NCBI RefSeq assembly: GCF_900116645.1 | Contig: NZ_FPBO01000009.1 | Location: 124,001 to 188,000 of the forward strand | DNA: 64,000 bases | Source of the DNA: Pseudoduganella namucuonensis | Lineage (GTDB): Bacteria > Pseudomonadota > Gammaproteobacteria > Burkholderiales > Burkholderiaceae_D | Direction: 5' to 3' | The notes under the pieces: generated by a model | Told to the model about the DNA's origin: nothing | The model's input: the letters and a program-made list of their open reading frames with translations, nothing else | Database searches by the model: none | Translations under genes and position numbers: made by a program | Shown here: piece by piece, positions 51,799 through 60,652 of the stretch | Layout of the letters: every line of letters begins with the position of its first letter | Numbering within the stretch: position 1 is the stretch's first letter

Positions 51799-52281
51799 GG
51801 GGCACCACTCCATCGTCGCGTACAGGCCGTCCAGGCCCTGCATGACGAAGTCGCAGCGCTGGCACAGGCGCTGCGCGGGATTGCCGAGCAGGACTTGCAG
51901 GCGCACCGGCAGGTCCAGCCGCTGGCCGTGCGCCTGCAGGCCGCGCAGCAGGCCCTTGCCGATGCCGCGGCCGCGGTACTCGGGCAGCAGGCTCAGGTCC
52001 ACCAGGCGCACCTCGTCGGTGCGGTAATCCACGTACAGGCGGCCGATCGGACTGTCGCGCTCGACAATGACGGTGACCTCGGCGTGCGGATAATGCAGCT
52101 GGAAATCGGTTTGCTGCGCCTTGAACTGCAGGTTCAGCAACATGGCCTCGGTGGACGGATCGCAGCCGTGCAGCCGGGACTCGGCGCCGCGCGTGCTCAG
52201 GTACAGGCGTTGCAGGAAGGCCTGGTCCGCTTGCGTGGCCGGGCGCAACTCGATGGAAGGGGCGGTTTTGTAAGTCATCAT
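51793..52281 (-). CDS. GNAT-family N-acetyltransferase
   Basis: A 162-residue GNAT enzyme. Seen: acetyl-CoA P-loop motif LLPEYRGRGIGKGLLRG with the R/Q-x-x-G-x-G/A pattern, preceded by EVRLVDLSLL strand. Convergent with the efflux operon, overlapping it by six bases (51793-51798), and divergent from TetR. Acceptor unknown. Confidence 0.85.
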   Translation of the reverse strand: MMTYKTAPSIELRPATQADQAFLQRLYLSTRGAESRLHGCDPSTEAMLLNLQFKAQQTDFQLHYPHAEVTVIVERDSPIGRLYVDYRTDEVRLVDLSLLPEYRGRGIGKGLLRGLQAHGQRLDLPVRLQVLLGNPAQRLCQRCDFVMQGLDGLYATMEWCPS

Positions 52282-52351
52282 GGGGTAGCGTCCCGGTGAC
52301 TGTTGATGTTGTCTTTATGGTATCACCAAAAGCGGGCACTGTAGCGGCAAA

Positions 52352-52380
52352 TTGACAAATCGCGCCGCGTTCTCCACAGT
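52352..52380 (+). promoter_or_regulatory. Candidate promoter of the TetR gene
   Basis: TTGACA (52352-52357), 17-bp spacer, CACAGT (52375-52380), in the 124-bp divergent gap to the GNAT gene. It has no copy of the 45981 palindrome. Confidence 0.4.
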
Positions 52381-52405
52381 ACCGCCAGCAACCGAGGATT
52401 ATTGG

Positions 52406-53017
52406 ATGAGTACAGTGGAGAAGAGACATAGCGACCCCGAGCGCGCGCAGACGCGTCGCCAGCAGGTACTGGACGCGGCCGAGACCTGTTTCCGGCGCAG
52501 CGGCTTCCATGGGGCGAGCATGGCGGAGATATCGAAGGCGGCCGGCATGAGCGCCGGCCACATCTACAACTACTTCGACAGCAAGGACGCCATCATCGCC
52601 GCCTTCGTCGAACAGAACGTGGAGCGGGTGACGGCGATCATGCGCAACCTGGAGCAGCAGGAAGATCCGCTGCAAGCCATCGTCGACGACACCGCCCGCA
52701 GCGTGCGCGAGCACCTGGAGCGGGACACCTGGGCGCTGCCGCTGGAGATTTCGGCCGAGGCCGCGCGCAACCCGACCATCGCCGCCGTGGTGCGCGACGC
52801 CGACGCGCGTTCCCGCGGCCAGCTGCGCGCGATGCTGAAAACGGCCCGCGAGCGCCACCATTTGCCGGTCGACGATTTCGCGCTGGACGGCCTGGTGGAA
52901 CTGGTGATCACGCTGTACCAGGGCCTGGGCGTGCGCGTGGTGCACCACCCCGATCTGGACGCGGAGGCGCTGATCGCCAGATTCCGTGCTACGCTGAAGG
53001 CCCTGCTGTTTTCCTGA
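52406..53017 (+). CDS. TetR-family repressor, probable regulator of the RND operon
   Basis: A 203-residue regulator. Seen: TetR_N HTH at about 15-60 (SMAEISKAAGMSAGHIYNYFDSK), then a helical ligand-binding domain (SAEAARNPTIAAVV) resembling the BetI-like C-terminal group. ATG 52406 follows GAGG; the longer TTG frame covers the promoter. It lies 0.6 kb beyond the efflux operon, whose promoter has a TetR-type palindrome. Confidence 0.88.
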   Translation: MSTVEKRHSDPERAQTRRQQVLDAAETCFRRSGFHGASMAEISKAAGMSAGHIYNYFDSKDAIIAAFVEQNVERVTAIMRNLEQQEDPLQAIVDDTARSVREHLERDTWALPLEISAEAARNPTIAAVVRDADARSRGQLRAMLKTARERHHLPVDDFALDGLVELVITLYQGLGVRVVHHPDLDAEALIARFRATLKALLFS

Positions 53018-53028
53018 CACCTATCAAT

Positions 53029-53739
53029 ATGACCATCAACTACGTCGTCCCCGCGCGTGGCGTCGTCGGCCTGCCGGTGGCCGGCACGGACGCGCTGTTT
53101 CCCGTCCGGCGCGTGTACTGCGTCGGCCGCAACTACGCCGGCCACGCCCGCGAAATGGGCTCGGACCCGGACCGCGAACCGCCGTTCTTCTTCTGCAAGC
53201 CCGGCGACGACGCGGCCATCGTGCCGGCGCCAGCGTCCGGCGTGGCCGAGCTCCCGTACCCGCCGCTGACCAGCAATTACCACTACGAGTGCGAACTGGT
53301 GGTGGCCATCGGCAAGGGCGGGCGCGACATCGCGGTCGCGGACGCGATGGACCACGTGTTCGGTTACGCGGTCGGCTTCGACATGACGCGGCGCGACCTG
53401 CAGGGACAGATGAAGGACGCGGGCCGGCCGTGGGAGATCGGCAAGGCCTTCGACTACTCGGCCCCGGTCGGCGTGATCCACCGCGCGGAAGAGGTGGACG
53501 GGATAGAGCGGGCCGCCATCACGCTGGAAGTCGATGGCGTGGTCAAGCAGTCCAGCCATATCACGCATTTGATTTGGTCGATCGGCGAGACCATCGCCAA
53601 CCTGTCGACCTTGTTCGAGCTGCGGCCGGGGGACTTGATCTTCAGCGGCACGCCCGAGGGCGTGGGCGCGGTGAAGCGGGGGCAGACGCTGGTGGGGAAG
53701 GTCGAGGGCCTGTCACCGATAACCGTGAAAATCGTTTAG
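53029..53739 (+). CDS. Fumarylacetoacetate hydrolase-family enzyme (fumarylpyruvate hydrolase/acylpyruvase type)
   Basis: A 236-residue FAH-fold enzyme. Seen: VYCVGRNYAGHAREMG, the divalent-metal ligands Glu in YECELVVAIG and Asp in VGFDMTRRDL, and FSGTPEGVG near the C-terminus. Size and motif fit fumarylpyruvate hydrolase of gentisate catabolism or a general acylpyruvase. No other gentisate genes are in the window. Starts 11 bp after TetR, possibly co-transcribed. Confidence 0.85.
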   Translation: MTINYVVPARGVVGLPVAGTDALFPVRRVYCVGRNYAGHAREMGSDPDREPPFFFCKPGDDAAIVPAPASGVAELPYPPLTSNYHYECELVVAIGKGGRDIAVADAMDHVFGYAVGFDMTRRDLQGQMKDAGRPWEIGKAFDYSAPVGVIHRAEEVDGIERAAITLEVDGVVKQSSHITHLIWSIGETIANLSTLFELRPGDLIFSGTPEGVGAVKRGQTLVGKVEGLSPITVKIV

Positions 53740-53752
53740 CCATCACGCCGTC

Positions 53753-53772
53753 GTCCCCGCGAAGGCGGGGAC
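53753..53772. repeat. Palindrome GTCCCCGC-GAAG-GCGGGGAC in convergent gap
   Basis: A widespread extragenic palindrome type with a 4-base loop, lying between the convergent FAH and sirtuin genes; could also act as a bidirectional stop. Confidence 0.6.
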
Positions 53773-53779
53773 CCGGGTT

Positions 53780-54607
53780 CTATGCGCGCTTGGCCAGTCG
53801 CGCCGCGATCGCGCTTAGTCCTTCCAGCGCCCCCATCGCCAGTCCCACGTCCCGCGGGCCCGGCACCTCCGGCTCGCGCGGATTGATGCGGATCAGCCGT
53901 CCGCCATGGCGCTGCACGATGCCGTGGCTGAAGTGGCGCACCGACGGTATCGCCGTCCCCGCGCCCAGCTCGACCACCACCGGCCGGCGCACCCCGGCCA
54001 GCCACGCCTGCTGTCGCGCCGCCTGCGCCTCCGAGCGCCGCTCCAGCCAGTCCCAGTCGCCGAACATCAGTATGTTCGGCCGCGCCAGCTTGCCGCAATG
54101 CGGACAGGCCGGCGGCGCGTTGCGCAGGCGGCAGGCCGCCGCGTCCACGTCCGGCTGGAACCGGTCCGCGCTCCAGATATCGCCGTCGCAGGCCGCCATG
54201 CATTGCAGGTGATGGATGGAGCCGTGGCACTCGACGATGCGCTGCGGATCGAAACCCGCCAGCTGGAACTGCCCATCCACGTTGCTGGTGAAGACGCTAT
54301 AGCCGTGCTCCATCCGCCCGCCCCAGGCGCGCAGCAAGTCGAAGCCGGCGTGCGGCCTGGTGTCGCGGTACAGCCGCAGGCGATGGCCGTAAAAGCCCCA
54401 GGCCAGCGACGGGTCCACGCGGAAGGTTTGCGGCGAGGCGACGCTGGTGAATTCCAGCCGCGCCCGGGCGAGGGCGGGGTAGGCTTTCCAGAAGCCGGCG
54501 TTGCCGCGAAAGTCGGGCAGGCCGGAATCGACGCCCATGCCGGCGCCGGCGGCGATGATGAGCGAGTCGGCTTGGGCGATGAGGTCGGCGGCTTGTTCTA
54601 TGGTCAT
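53780..54607 (-). CDS. SIR2-family NAD-dependent protein deacylase
   Basis: A 275-residue sirtuin. Seen: GAGMGVDSGLPDFRG (NAD binding), TSNVDGQF (here with Val), catalytic His in VECHGSIHHLQC, and Cys pairs for a structural zinc (LQCMAAC and PACPHCGK). The pocket GAGTAIPSV and LIRINPREP follow. The sequence is at the divergent end of the family, so activity could be deacylation or ADP-ribosylation. Downstream of a small coiled-coil gene. Confidence 0.85.
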   Translation of the reverse strand: MTIEQAADLIAQADSLIIAAGAGMGVDSGLPDFRGNAGFWKAYPALARARLEFTSVASPQTFRVDPSLAWGFYGHRLRLYRDTRPHAGFDLLRAWGGRMEHGYSVFTSNVDGQFQLAGFDPQRIVECHGSIHHLQCMAACDGDIWSADRFQPDVDAAACRLRNAPPACPHCGKLARPNILMFGDWDWLERRSEAQAARQQAWLAGVRRPVVVELGAGTAIPSVRHFSHGIVQRHGGRLIRINPREPEVPGPRDVGLAMGALEGLSAIAARLAKRA

Positions 54608-54610
54608 GGG

Positions 54611-54946
54611 TCAGATGAGCGCCAAGGTCTTGGCCGCGAACCCAAGCGTTGCCAGCAAGTTGGCGATGAGCAGACCCATCATCCAGCGCCTTTCCGTGGC
54701 GGAGTCCTGGTGCTGGCGCTCGAGCTTTTGGTCGAATTTATCCTCCAGCCGTTGCAGGTCATGTCGCATTTCCGCGCGGTGAGCGTCCAGGGCGGCGCGA
54801 AGGGACCGGAATCCCTCGTTCATGTCGCCCCGTAAAGTTGTGACTGCCTGCCCCAAGTTGTCCACACCGACCTCTAGTTTTGCTATGCGTGATTCATGTC
54901 CATGATGGTCAGCACCCGGGGTGCTGTCAAGCGGGGTGGGGCTCAT
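54611..54946 (-). CDS. Small coiled-coil protein with C-terminal membrane anchor
   Basis: A 111-residue protein. Seen: charged coiled coil (about 20-90), VGVDNLGQAVTTLRGDMNEG then DLQRLEDKFDQKLER, and a terminal hydrophobic helix (MMGLLIANLLATLGFAAKTLAL). AAAGGAG before ATG 54946 fixes the start. Three bases separate it from the sirtuin gene. Resembles phage- or toxin-accessory tail-anchored coiled coils in layout only; no function assigned. Confidence 0.6.
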   Translation of the reverse strand: MSPTPLDSTPGADHHGHESRIAKLEVGVDNLGQAVTTLRGDMNEGFRSLRAALDAHRAEMRHDLQRLEDKFDQKLERQHQDSATERRWMMGLLIANLLATLGFAAKTLALI

Positions 54947-55059
54947 GTGCGTGCTCCTTTCGGTGGGGCTCGGGGCGATCACACGACTCTGCGCTTGTGC
55001 GGAATTTGCCGGCTTGCGGGACCGCAAAGGTTGAGAAGCCGCTATTCCTTTCACAAACA

Positions 55060-55088
55060 TGGCAAATCCTTAAACCGCCTGCTATAAT
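55060..55088 (+). promoter_or_regulatory. Promoter of the tRNA-Pro gene
   Basis: TGGCAA (55060-55065), 17-bp spacer, perfect TATAAT (55083-55088), 11 bases before the tRNA. Confidence 0.55.
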
Positions 55089-55099
55089 GCGCCAGTCGT

Positions 55100-55176
55100 C
55101 GGGGCGTAGCGCAGCCTGGTAGCGTACTTGCATGGGGTGCAAGGGGTCGGAAGTTCGAATCTTCTCGCCCCGACCA
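55100..55176 (+). tRNA. tRNA-Pro (anticodon GGG)
   Basis: A 77-base cloverleaf with acceptor CGGGGCG/CGCCCCG, D arm, anticodon stem CTTGC/GCAAG with loop ATGGGGT (anticodon GGG at 55134-55136, codon CCC/CCU), T arm GGAAG-TTCGAAT-CTTCT, and encoded CCA. Acceptor start C is proline-specific. Confidence 0.96.
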
Positions 55177-55192
55177 ATAGATTCAACGAGTT

Positions 55193-55218
55193 AGGCCAGC
55201 CTTCGGGTTGGCCTTTTT
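55193..55218 (+). terminator. Rho-independent terminator of tRNA-Pro
   Basis: Stem AGGCCAGCC / GGTTGGCCT closed by a TTCG loop, followed by a T-run. Confidence 0.85.
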
Positions 55219-55334
55219 CGTTTGGGGCCCCCCGGTGCCGTGCAACGCCATCCGATCCCGTGATGTTGTGTTTAGTCAACTTGCCTCGGCGTAACCCTGA
55301 TTAAACTCGATCAAAACCATCATCGGGCGAGCAC

Positions 55335-55781
55335 ATGAACCTCAAACGCATGCATCCGCAACGCGGCATCGCCGCAATCGAGCTAGCGTTGCTGCTGCCG
55401 GTCTTAATCGTGCTGCTGGCGATGCCGCTGTATCTGGGCCGGGTCTTCTGGCACTACTCGGTCGCGCAGAAGGCCGCCCACGACGCGGTGCGTTACCTGG
55501 CGTCGGTGCCGCTGGCGCAGATGCGCGACCCCATACGCATCGCCGCCACAGTGGAGGCCACGAGATCGATTGTCCTGGAGGAAACGGCGGACCTTCAGCC
55601 GGGCTCGATACCGGTGATCGTCGACGTCCAGTGCGACGGGCTGTCGTGCATGGGCGTTACGACCCCCACGAATGTCCGGGTTGTGGTGCGCCTCTATATG
55701 GAGGATATCTTCTATGCCGAGATATCCCAGAGGACAGATCTGCTGACGGCCGACGTCACAGCCGTTTATGTGGGCATATGA
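55335..55781 (+). CDS. TadE/TadG-like pseudopilin-type protein (orphan)
   Basis: A 148-residue protein. Seen: QRGIAAIELALLLPVLIVLLAMP near the N-terminus, the TadE signature with a positively charged start, conserved Glu and one TM helix, then a C-terminal extracytoplasmic domain with a Cys pair (QCDGLSCMG). No other tad/flp genes are in the window. It is bracketed by a tRNA T-arm-plus-terminator motif on both sides. Confidence 0.78.
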   Translation: MNLKRMHPQRGIAAIELALLLPVLIVLLAMPLYLGRVFWHYSVAQKAAHDAVRYLASVPLAQMRDPIRIAATVEATRSIVLEETADLQPGSIPVIVDVQCDGLSCMGVTTPTNVRVVVRLYMEDIFYAEISQRTDLLTADVTAVYVGI

Positions 55782-55791
55782 ACGCGGAAGT

Positions 55792-55808
55792 TCGAGTCTT
55801 CCGAGCCA
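55792..55808 (+). repeat. tRNA T-arm-like fragment after tadE
   Basis: GGAAG-TTCGAGT-CTTCC forms a perfect five-pair T arm with the consensus loop, but no acceptor or other arms follow. It matches the T arm of the upstream tRNA-Pro with two differences. It may be a remnant of a lost tRNA. Confidence 0.45.
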
Positions 55809-55849
55809 GGAAAAAAGGCCAGCCTTCGGCCCGGCCTTTTTCCTGGCTC
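55803..55849. terminator. Long bidirectional terminator between tadE and glpK
   Basis: GAGCCAGGAAAAAAGGCC pairs with GGCCTTTTTCCTGGCTC around a short loop. A-run and T-run on both arms allow termination in both directions. Its right arm overlaps the last codons and stop of glpK. Confidence 0.88.
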
Positions 55850-57335
55850 AACACTTTTCCCAAGCCATTGAGCGCCGCACGGCCTCACGCCACCTGAGTA
55901 TCCTCTCCGCCCGCTGGTCGTCCGAAATCGATGGCGCGAAGCGATGCTGCGCGCGCCACAGGCCCGCCAATTCGGCCGGGCTATCCCACAGCCCCACACC
56001 CAGCCCGGCCAGTTGCGCCGCGCCCAGCGCCGTCGTCTCGATGTTCGCCGGCCGCACCACGGGCACGCCCAGTGCATCGGCCATCAGCTGCATCAGCAGA
56101 TCGTTCTTCGCGCCGCCGCCGTCCACCCGCAGTTCGGACAGTTTGACGCCCGCGTCGGCCTCCATCGCGAGCAGTACATCGACCGTCTGATACGCGATGC
56201 CTTCCAGCGCCGCGCGCGCGATGTGCGCCTTGGTCGAGCCCCGGTGCAGGCCCAGTATGGCGCCCCTGGCGTAGGGATCCCAGTGCGGCGCGCCCAGGCC
56301 GGAAAAGGCCGGCACCAGCACCACGCCGTCCGCGTCGCCGACGGTGCCGGCCAGCCGTTCGACCTGCGCGACGTCGTCGACGATGCCCAGGCCTTCCCGC
56401 AGCCATTGCAGGGTGGCGCCGGCCATGAAGGCGCTGCCTTCCATCAGGTGCGTGACCTCGCTCCCGCGCGACCAGCCCACGGTGGACAGCAAGCGGTGGC
56501 GCGACGGGGCGGGGCGGCCACCCACGTTCATCAGCATGAAGCTGCCGGTGCCGATGGTGTTCTTGGCCATGCCCGGCGCGTGGCAGGCTTGGCCGAAGGT
56601 GGCGGCCTGCTGGTCGCCGGCCAGTCCGGCGATGGGCACGGCGCCGCCCAGCAGCTCGGGCAGCGTGTGGGCGATGACGCCGCTGCTGGAGACGACTTCG
56701 GGCAGCACGGACGCCGGAATGTCGAACAGTTCCAGCAACCGCCGGTCCCATTGCATGGTCGTGATGTTGAACAGCATGGTGCGCGACGCGTTGCTGGCGT
56801 CGGTGACGTGCGCGCCACTGAGCTTGTACACCAGCCAGGAATCGATGGTGCCGAACGCGAGTTCGCCGCGCGCCGCGCGCTGGCGGGCGCCGGGGATGTG
56901 GTCCAGCATCCATTTCAGCTTGGTGGCGGAGAAGTAGGCGTCGATCACGAGACCGGTTTTCTCGCGCACCAGTTCTTGCAGACCCTGTTCGCACAGGCTG
57001 GCGCAGTGGTCGGCCGTGCGGCGGTCCTGCCAGACGATGGCGTTCATCAACGGCTGGCTCGTGGCGCGGTCCCACAGCACGCTGGTCTCGCGCTGGTTGG
57101 CGATGCCGATGGCGGCGATCTTGGAGGCGGCGACGCCATGCGCGTCCAGCACCTGCCGCGCGGCGGAGAGCTGCGAGTTCCAGATGTCGCGCGGATCGTG
57201 CTCGACCCAGCCCGGCCGCGGGAAGATCTGCCGGAACGCGTTCTGCGCCATGCCGACCACGCCGCACTCGCCGTCGAACAGCACGGCGCGCGAACTCGAT
57301 GTGCCCTGGTCCAGGGCGAGGACGTAGTTGCTCAT
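55848..57335 (-). CDS. glpK: Glycerol kinase
   Basis: A 495-residue FGGY kinase (E. coli 502), converting glycerol to glycerol 3-phosphate. Seen: [13 protein letters not shown] at the N-terminus, [21 protein letters not shown] and [11 protein letters not shown]. Its ATG overlaps the glpD stop (ATGA). It ends the lipid/glycerol operon at a strong terminator. A frame extension upstream to 57476 was rejected. Confidence 0.96.
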   Translation of the reverse strand: MSNYVLALDQGTSSSRAVLFDGECGVVGMAQNAFRQIFPRPGWVEHDPRDIWNSQLSAARQVLDAHGVAASKIAAIGIANQRETSVLWDRATSQPLMNAIVWQDRRTADHCASLCEQGLQELVREKTGLVIDAYFSATKLKWMLDHIPGARQRAARGELAFGTIDSWLVYKLSGAHVTDASNASRTMLFNITTMQWDRRLLELFDIPASVLPEVVSSSGVIAHTLPELLGGAVPIAGLAGDQQAATFGQACHAPGMAKNTIGTGSFMLMNVGGRPAPSRHRLLSTVGWSRGSEVTHLMEGSAFMAGATLQWLREGLGIVDDVAQVERLAGTVGDADGVVLVPAFSGLGAPHWDPYARGAILGLHRGSTKAHIARAALEGIAYQTVDVLLAMEADAGVKLSELRVDGGGAKNDLLMQLMADALGVPVVRPANIETTALGAAQLAGLGVGLWDSPAELAGLWRAQHRFAPSISDDQRAERILRWREAVRRSMAWEKC

Positions 57336-58894
57336 GCCCGTGCGGTCCTGTAGCCGGGGGCAACCTGGTGCCCGCGCAGGCGCATCCAGGTATCGACCGC
57401 CGCCGCGGCGGACGATGGCGCGTGCAGGCCGAGTTTCGTGCGGCGCCACAGCACGTCTTCCGCCGTGGCGGCCCATTCCACGTCCATCAGGTATTCAAGT
57501 TCGCGTTCGTACAACTGCGGCGCCACCTCCGCACCCATGTCGCTCAATTGCCTGCAGCCGTCCAGCATGCGGTTGGCGCGGGTGCCGTAGGTGTGGGCGT
57601 AGCGCCGCACCAGGGCCGGCGGCAGCCAGTGGTAGCGGGCGCACAGGCTGGTGGCGAAGCGGGTGAAGTGGCGCACCGAGTCGTTCGTGGCGCCCGCGCC
57701 GAGCACGTCGCCGCCGGGCAGGCAGGCGTGGGCCGTCCAGGCCTTGCCCGGCACTTCCATCATCCCGGCCAGGCTGTCGACGGCGTTTTCGGCCAGCGTG
57801 CGGTAGGTGGTGATCTTGCCGCCGAATACGGACAGCAGTGGCGCCGCGCGCCGGTCGGTGACGATCTCGTAGTCGCGCGTCAGCGCCTGGGCGCTGCCCG
57901 CGCCGTTGTCCACCAGCGGACGCACGCCCGCGTAGCTCCAGATCACGTCCGCCGGCGCGATCTTGTTCTTGAAGTAGGTGTTGCTCAAGCCGCACAGGTA
58001 GTCGACTTCCGGTTCGCTGATGCGGACCTCCCTCGGGTCGCCGTCGTAGTCGATGTCGGTGGTGCCTATCAGCGTGTACTCTTCCTGGTAGGGGATGGCG
58101 AAGACGATGCGGCCATCGGCGTGCTGGAAGATGTAGGCGTCGTCGTGGCCGAACAGCTTGGGCACGACGATATGGCTGCCTTTCACCAGGCGCAGCGGCC
58201 GCTGCTTCGGGCCGTCGGCCATGGCGTGCAGCTTCATGGCCCACGCGCCGCTGGCGTTGACCAGGCTTTTCGCGCGCACGTCGATCCGCGCGCCGTCGCC
58301 GGCGCGCAGCTCCGCGTGCCAGCGCTTGTCCCGCGCGGCCACGGCGGCGAGGCGGGTGCGGGTGAGTATGCGGGCGCCGTGCTCCGCCGCCGCGACCGCA
58401 TTCAGCACCACCAGGCGCGCGTCGTCCACGCAGGCGTCGGAGTAGATGTAGCCTCGGTTCAGCCCGGGCGCCAGCGGCACACCGGCGGGATGCAGCGTCA
58501 GGTCCAGCTGGCGCGAGGCGCGCAGCAGTTCGCGTTTGGCCAGGCGGTCGTAGAGGAACAGGCCGCAGCGCAGCATCCACGCGGGACGCAGGCCGCGCAC
58601 GTGCGGCATCACGAAGCGCAGTTCGCGGATCAGGTGCGGGGCGGAGCGCAGCAGCACTTCGCGTTCGCGCAGCGCCTTGCGCACCAGGCCGAATTCGTAG
58701 TACTGGAGGTAGCGCAGGCCGCCGTGTATCAGTTTGGACGAGGCGGAGGAGGTGTGCGCGCCGAGGTCGTCCTGCTCGCACAGGATGACGGAGAGGCCGC
58801 GTCCGGCGGCGTCGCGGGCGATGCCGGCGCCGTTGATGCCGCCGCCCACCACCAGCACATCGCATTCGAGCTGTTCTGTCTGTCGCATCTTCAT
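57332..58894 (-). CDS. glpD: Aerobic glycerol-3-phosphate dehydrogenase
   Basis: A 520-residue FAD-dependent membrane-associated dehydrogenase producing dihydroxyacetone phosphate. Seen: FAD motif [63 protein letters not shown] and a C-terminal domain. Its ATG overlaps the TetR stop (ATGA), and its stop overlaps glpK (ATGA), so all three are translationally coupled. Confidence 0.95.
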   Translation of the reverse strand: MKMRQTEQLECDVLVVGGGINGAGIARDAAGRGLSVILCEQDDLGAHTSSASSKLIHGGLRYLQYYEFGLVRKALREREVLLRSAPHLIRELRFVMPHVRGLRPAWMLRCGLFLYDRLAKRELLRASRQLDLTLHPAGVPLAPGLNRGYIYSDACVDDARLVVLNAVAAAEHGARILTRTRLAAVAARDKRWHAELRAGDGARIDVRAKSLVNASGAWAMKLHAMADGPKQRPLRLVKGSHIVVPKLFGHDDAYIFQHADGRIVFAIPYQEEYTLIGTTDIDYDGDPREVRISEPEVDYLCGLSNTYFKNKIAPADVIWSYAGVRPLVDNGAGSAQALTRDYEIVTDRRAAPLLSVFGGKITTYRTLAENAVDSLAGMMEVPGKAWTAHACLPGGDVLGAGATNDSVRHFTRFATSLCARYHWLPPALVRRYAHTYGTRANRMLDGCRQLSDMGAEVAPQLYERELEYLMDVEWAATAEDVLWRRTKLGLHAPSSAAAAVDTWMRLRGHQVAPGYRTARA

Positions 58895-59739
58895 TCGGCC
58901 TGGTTGGTTAAGGTGGCGCCGCTCATCAGCCAGTCCGGCCAGCGGAAGGCGGCGGGCTGGCGTGGTGGCCGCGCGCGCGCCGGGGCGGACGCCACGGCGG
59001 CCGGCGGCGCGGCGCGGTACGGCAGCAGCGCGCCCTCGAAGCGGGCATGCGTGCGTTCCACGGCCTCGAACGGCTCGGCGTCCGCCGCCCTGTCGTGCAA
59101 GGCGTGGAGCAGCTTGAAGAGGGACGCCGCGAGCGGGCCTGGCTGGCATTCGGGCGCCAGGTGTCCCGCGGCGATCGCCTCGTGTATGGCCTGCGTGAAG
59201 GCGTTGCGCCAGCGCGCCTTGCCCAGTTCCACGCACGCCGCCAGGGCGCCGGGCAGCTTGTCGAGGCGCGCCGGAGGCATCAGGTAGATGCAGTGCCGCG
59301 CCTCGCCCGCGAAGTGCGCCCCGCTGGCGTCGAACAGCTTGCGGAGCCGGGGCAGGCCGGCCTCCGCCTCCCGCGCCGCTTGGAGCACCTGGCGCGCGAA
59401 CTCCTCCTCGTAGGCGCGCAGCACGACCGCCTGCAGCGCGGCCATGGTGCCGGCCTGCTCGTAGATGGCGCTGCGGCTGGCGTTCATGTGCCGCGCCAGC
59501 CGCACCATCGACAGCGCGTCGAAGCCATGCTGGCGCACGATGGCGAGCGCCGTGCGCGCCAGCCGCTCGTGGGCGAGCTGGCATTCGCGCAGCTGGCTGC
59601 GCACCTCCATGGGTGACGGCGGCGGCAGGCCGGAGGCCCGGCGCTGGCGCAGCCAGGCGCGTACCGCCGCCTTGCCCCGCGGCGCCGCGGTCAGCGGGGA
59701 ATCGTAGCGGCGCGCGCCGGCCGTGTATGGCGTGTTCAT
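58891..59739 (-). CDS. TetR-family regulator inside the lipid/glycerol operon
   Basis: A 282-residue regulator, longer than usual for the family. Seen: an N-terminal basic extension of about 40 residues, an HTH at about 62-100 (LSMVRLARHMNASRSAIYEQAG), a helical effector domain, and a Pro/Arg-rich tail. Overlaps by ATGA with both the lipase and glpD genes. Could sense fatty acyl-CoA or glycerol 3-phosphate and autoregulate the operon; effector unknown. Confidence 0.85.
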   Translation of the reverse strand: MNTPYTAGARRYDSPLTAAPRGKAAVRAWLRQRRASGLPPPSPMEVRSQLRECQLAHERLARTALAIVRQHGFDALSMVRLARHMNASRSAIYEQAGTMAALQAVVLRAYEEEFARQVLQAAREAEAGLPRLRKLFDASGAHFAGEARHCIYLMPPARLDKLPGALAACVELGKARWRNAFTQAIHEAIAAGHLAPECQPGPLAASLFKLLHALHDRAADAEPFEAVERTHARFEGALLPYRAAPPAAVASAPARARPPRQPAAFRWPDWLMSGATLTNQAE

Positions 59740-60635
59740 GCGGCGTTCCCGCCTGGCCGCGTGGTCACGCCGTCGAGCACGCGGTCCAGCCACGCCAGCA
59801 GGTTGGCGATGACTTCCGCGCGGTTGGTCTCGTTGAGCACCTCGTGCCGCGCGCCGCCATACACGTGGGTGGACACGTCGCGCATGCCGGTCTTGCGCAG
59901 GCGCCGCACCAGCACGTCGAACCAGGCCAGCATGCCGTTGACCGGATCGCTGTCGCCGGTGAACAGCAGCAGCGGCAGGTCCTTCGGCATGCGCTCCAGC
60001 TGCGCCGGATCGGCCGTGCGCGCGCCGGTGTCGAAGATGGAGAACAGCGATTCCAGCGTCAGCGCGAAGCCGCACAGCGGATCCGCCACGTAGGCGTCCG
60101 GCACGGCCGGGTCGCGGCTGAGCCAGTCCACCGGCGTGCGGGCGTTCGGCACCGTGGCGTTGGCCCCTTCGACCGTCCAGCCGGACACCCTCGGGTCGAG
60201 CAGCTCCAGCGCCGTGGTGCCGGACAAGGCGCAGGCGTGCAGCAGGTCCGCGTGGTCGAGCAGGTAGATCTGCGCGGCCATCGATCCCATGCTGTGCGCC
60301 AGCATGACGAGCGGCACGCCGGGATGCGTGGCGCGGATGTGGCGCGACACCGTCGCCATGTCGTCCACCAGCCCCTGGAAGCCGCGCGGGCCGAAGTCAC
60401 CCAGCTCGCCCTTTTCCCGCGCCAGCCGGCCGTGCCCGCGATGCTCGCTGGCGACCACGCCGTAGCCGGCGTCCACCAGCGCCTCGGCCACGTGCTGGTA
60501 GCGGGCCGAATGCTCGGCCATGCCGTGGACGATCTGCACGATCGCCCGCGGCGCGCCGCGCCCCCATGACATGGTCTCGATCTCCCGGCCGTCGCCGGCC
60601 CGCAGGGTGTGGCGTTGTGCCTGTGTGCTCATCAT
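59736..60635 (-). CDS. Alpha/beta hydrolase, monoacylglycerol lipase/lysophospholipase type
   Basis: A 299-residue hydrolase. Seen: oxyanion HGMAEHSARY, nucleophile Ser in LAHSMGS, catalytic Asp in TGDSDPVN and His in GARHEVLNE; the triad is complete. No signal peptide, so it should act in the cytoplasm on an imported ester. Resembles human MGLL/PldB-like enzymes. Immediately upstream of glpD/glpK via TetR, consistent with releasing glycerol from a monoacylglycerol or glycerol phosphoester. It lies 17 bp after the TonB-dependent receptor gene. Confidence 0.85.
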   Translation of the reverse strand: MMSTQAQRHTLRAGDGREIETMSWGRGAPRAIVQIVHGMAEHSARYQHVAEALVDAGYGVVASEHRGHGRLAREKGELGDFGPRGFQGLVDDMATVSRHIRATHPGVPLVMLAHSMGSMAAQIYLLDHADLLHACALSGTTALELLDPRVSGWTVEGANATVPNARTPVDWLSRDPAVPDAYVADPLCGFALTLESLFSIFDTGARTADPAQLERMPKDLPLLLFTGDSDPVNGMLAWFDVLVRRLRKTGMRDVSTHVYGGARHEVLNETNRAEVIANLLAWLDRVLDGVTTRPGGNAA

Positions 60636-60652
60636 TGCCTCCGTCGTCCTGG

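Noticed and set aside
53753..53772. Novel regulatory palindrome after the FAH-family gene
   Set aside because: The CCCCGC-GAAG-GCGGGG form is a commonplace extragenic palindrome in proteobacteria; kept only as a repeat.
55100..55850. Integrated genomic island at tRNA-Pro
   Set aside because: Only one gene lies between the repeats and there is no integrase; kept as a tentative remnant rather than an island.
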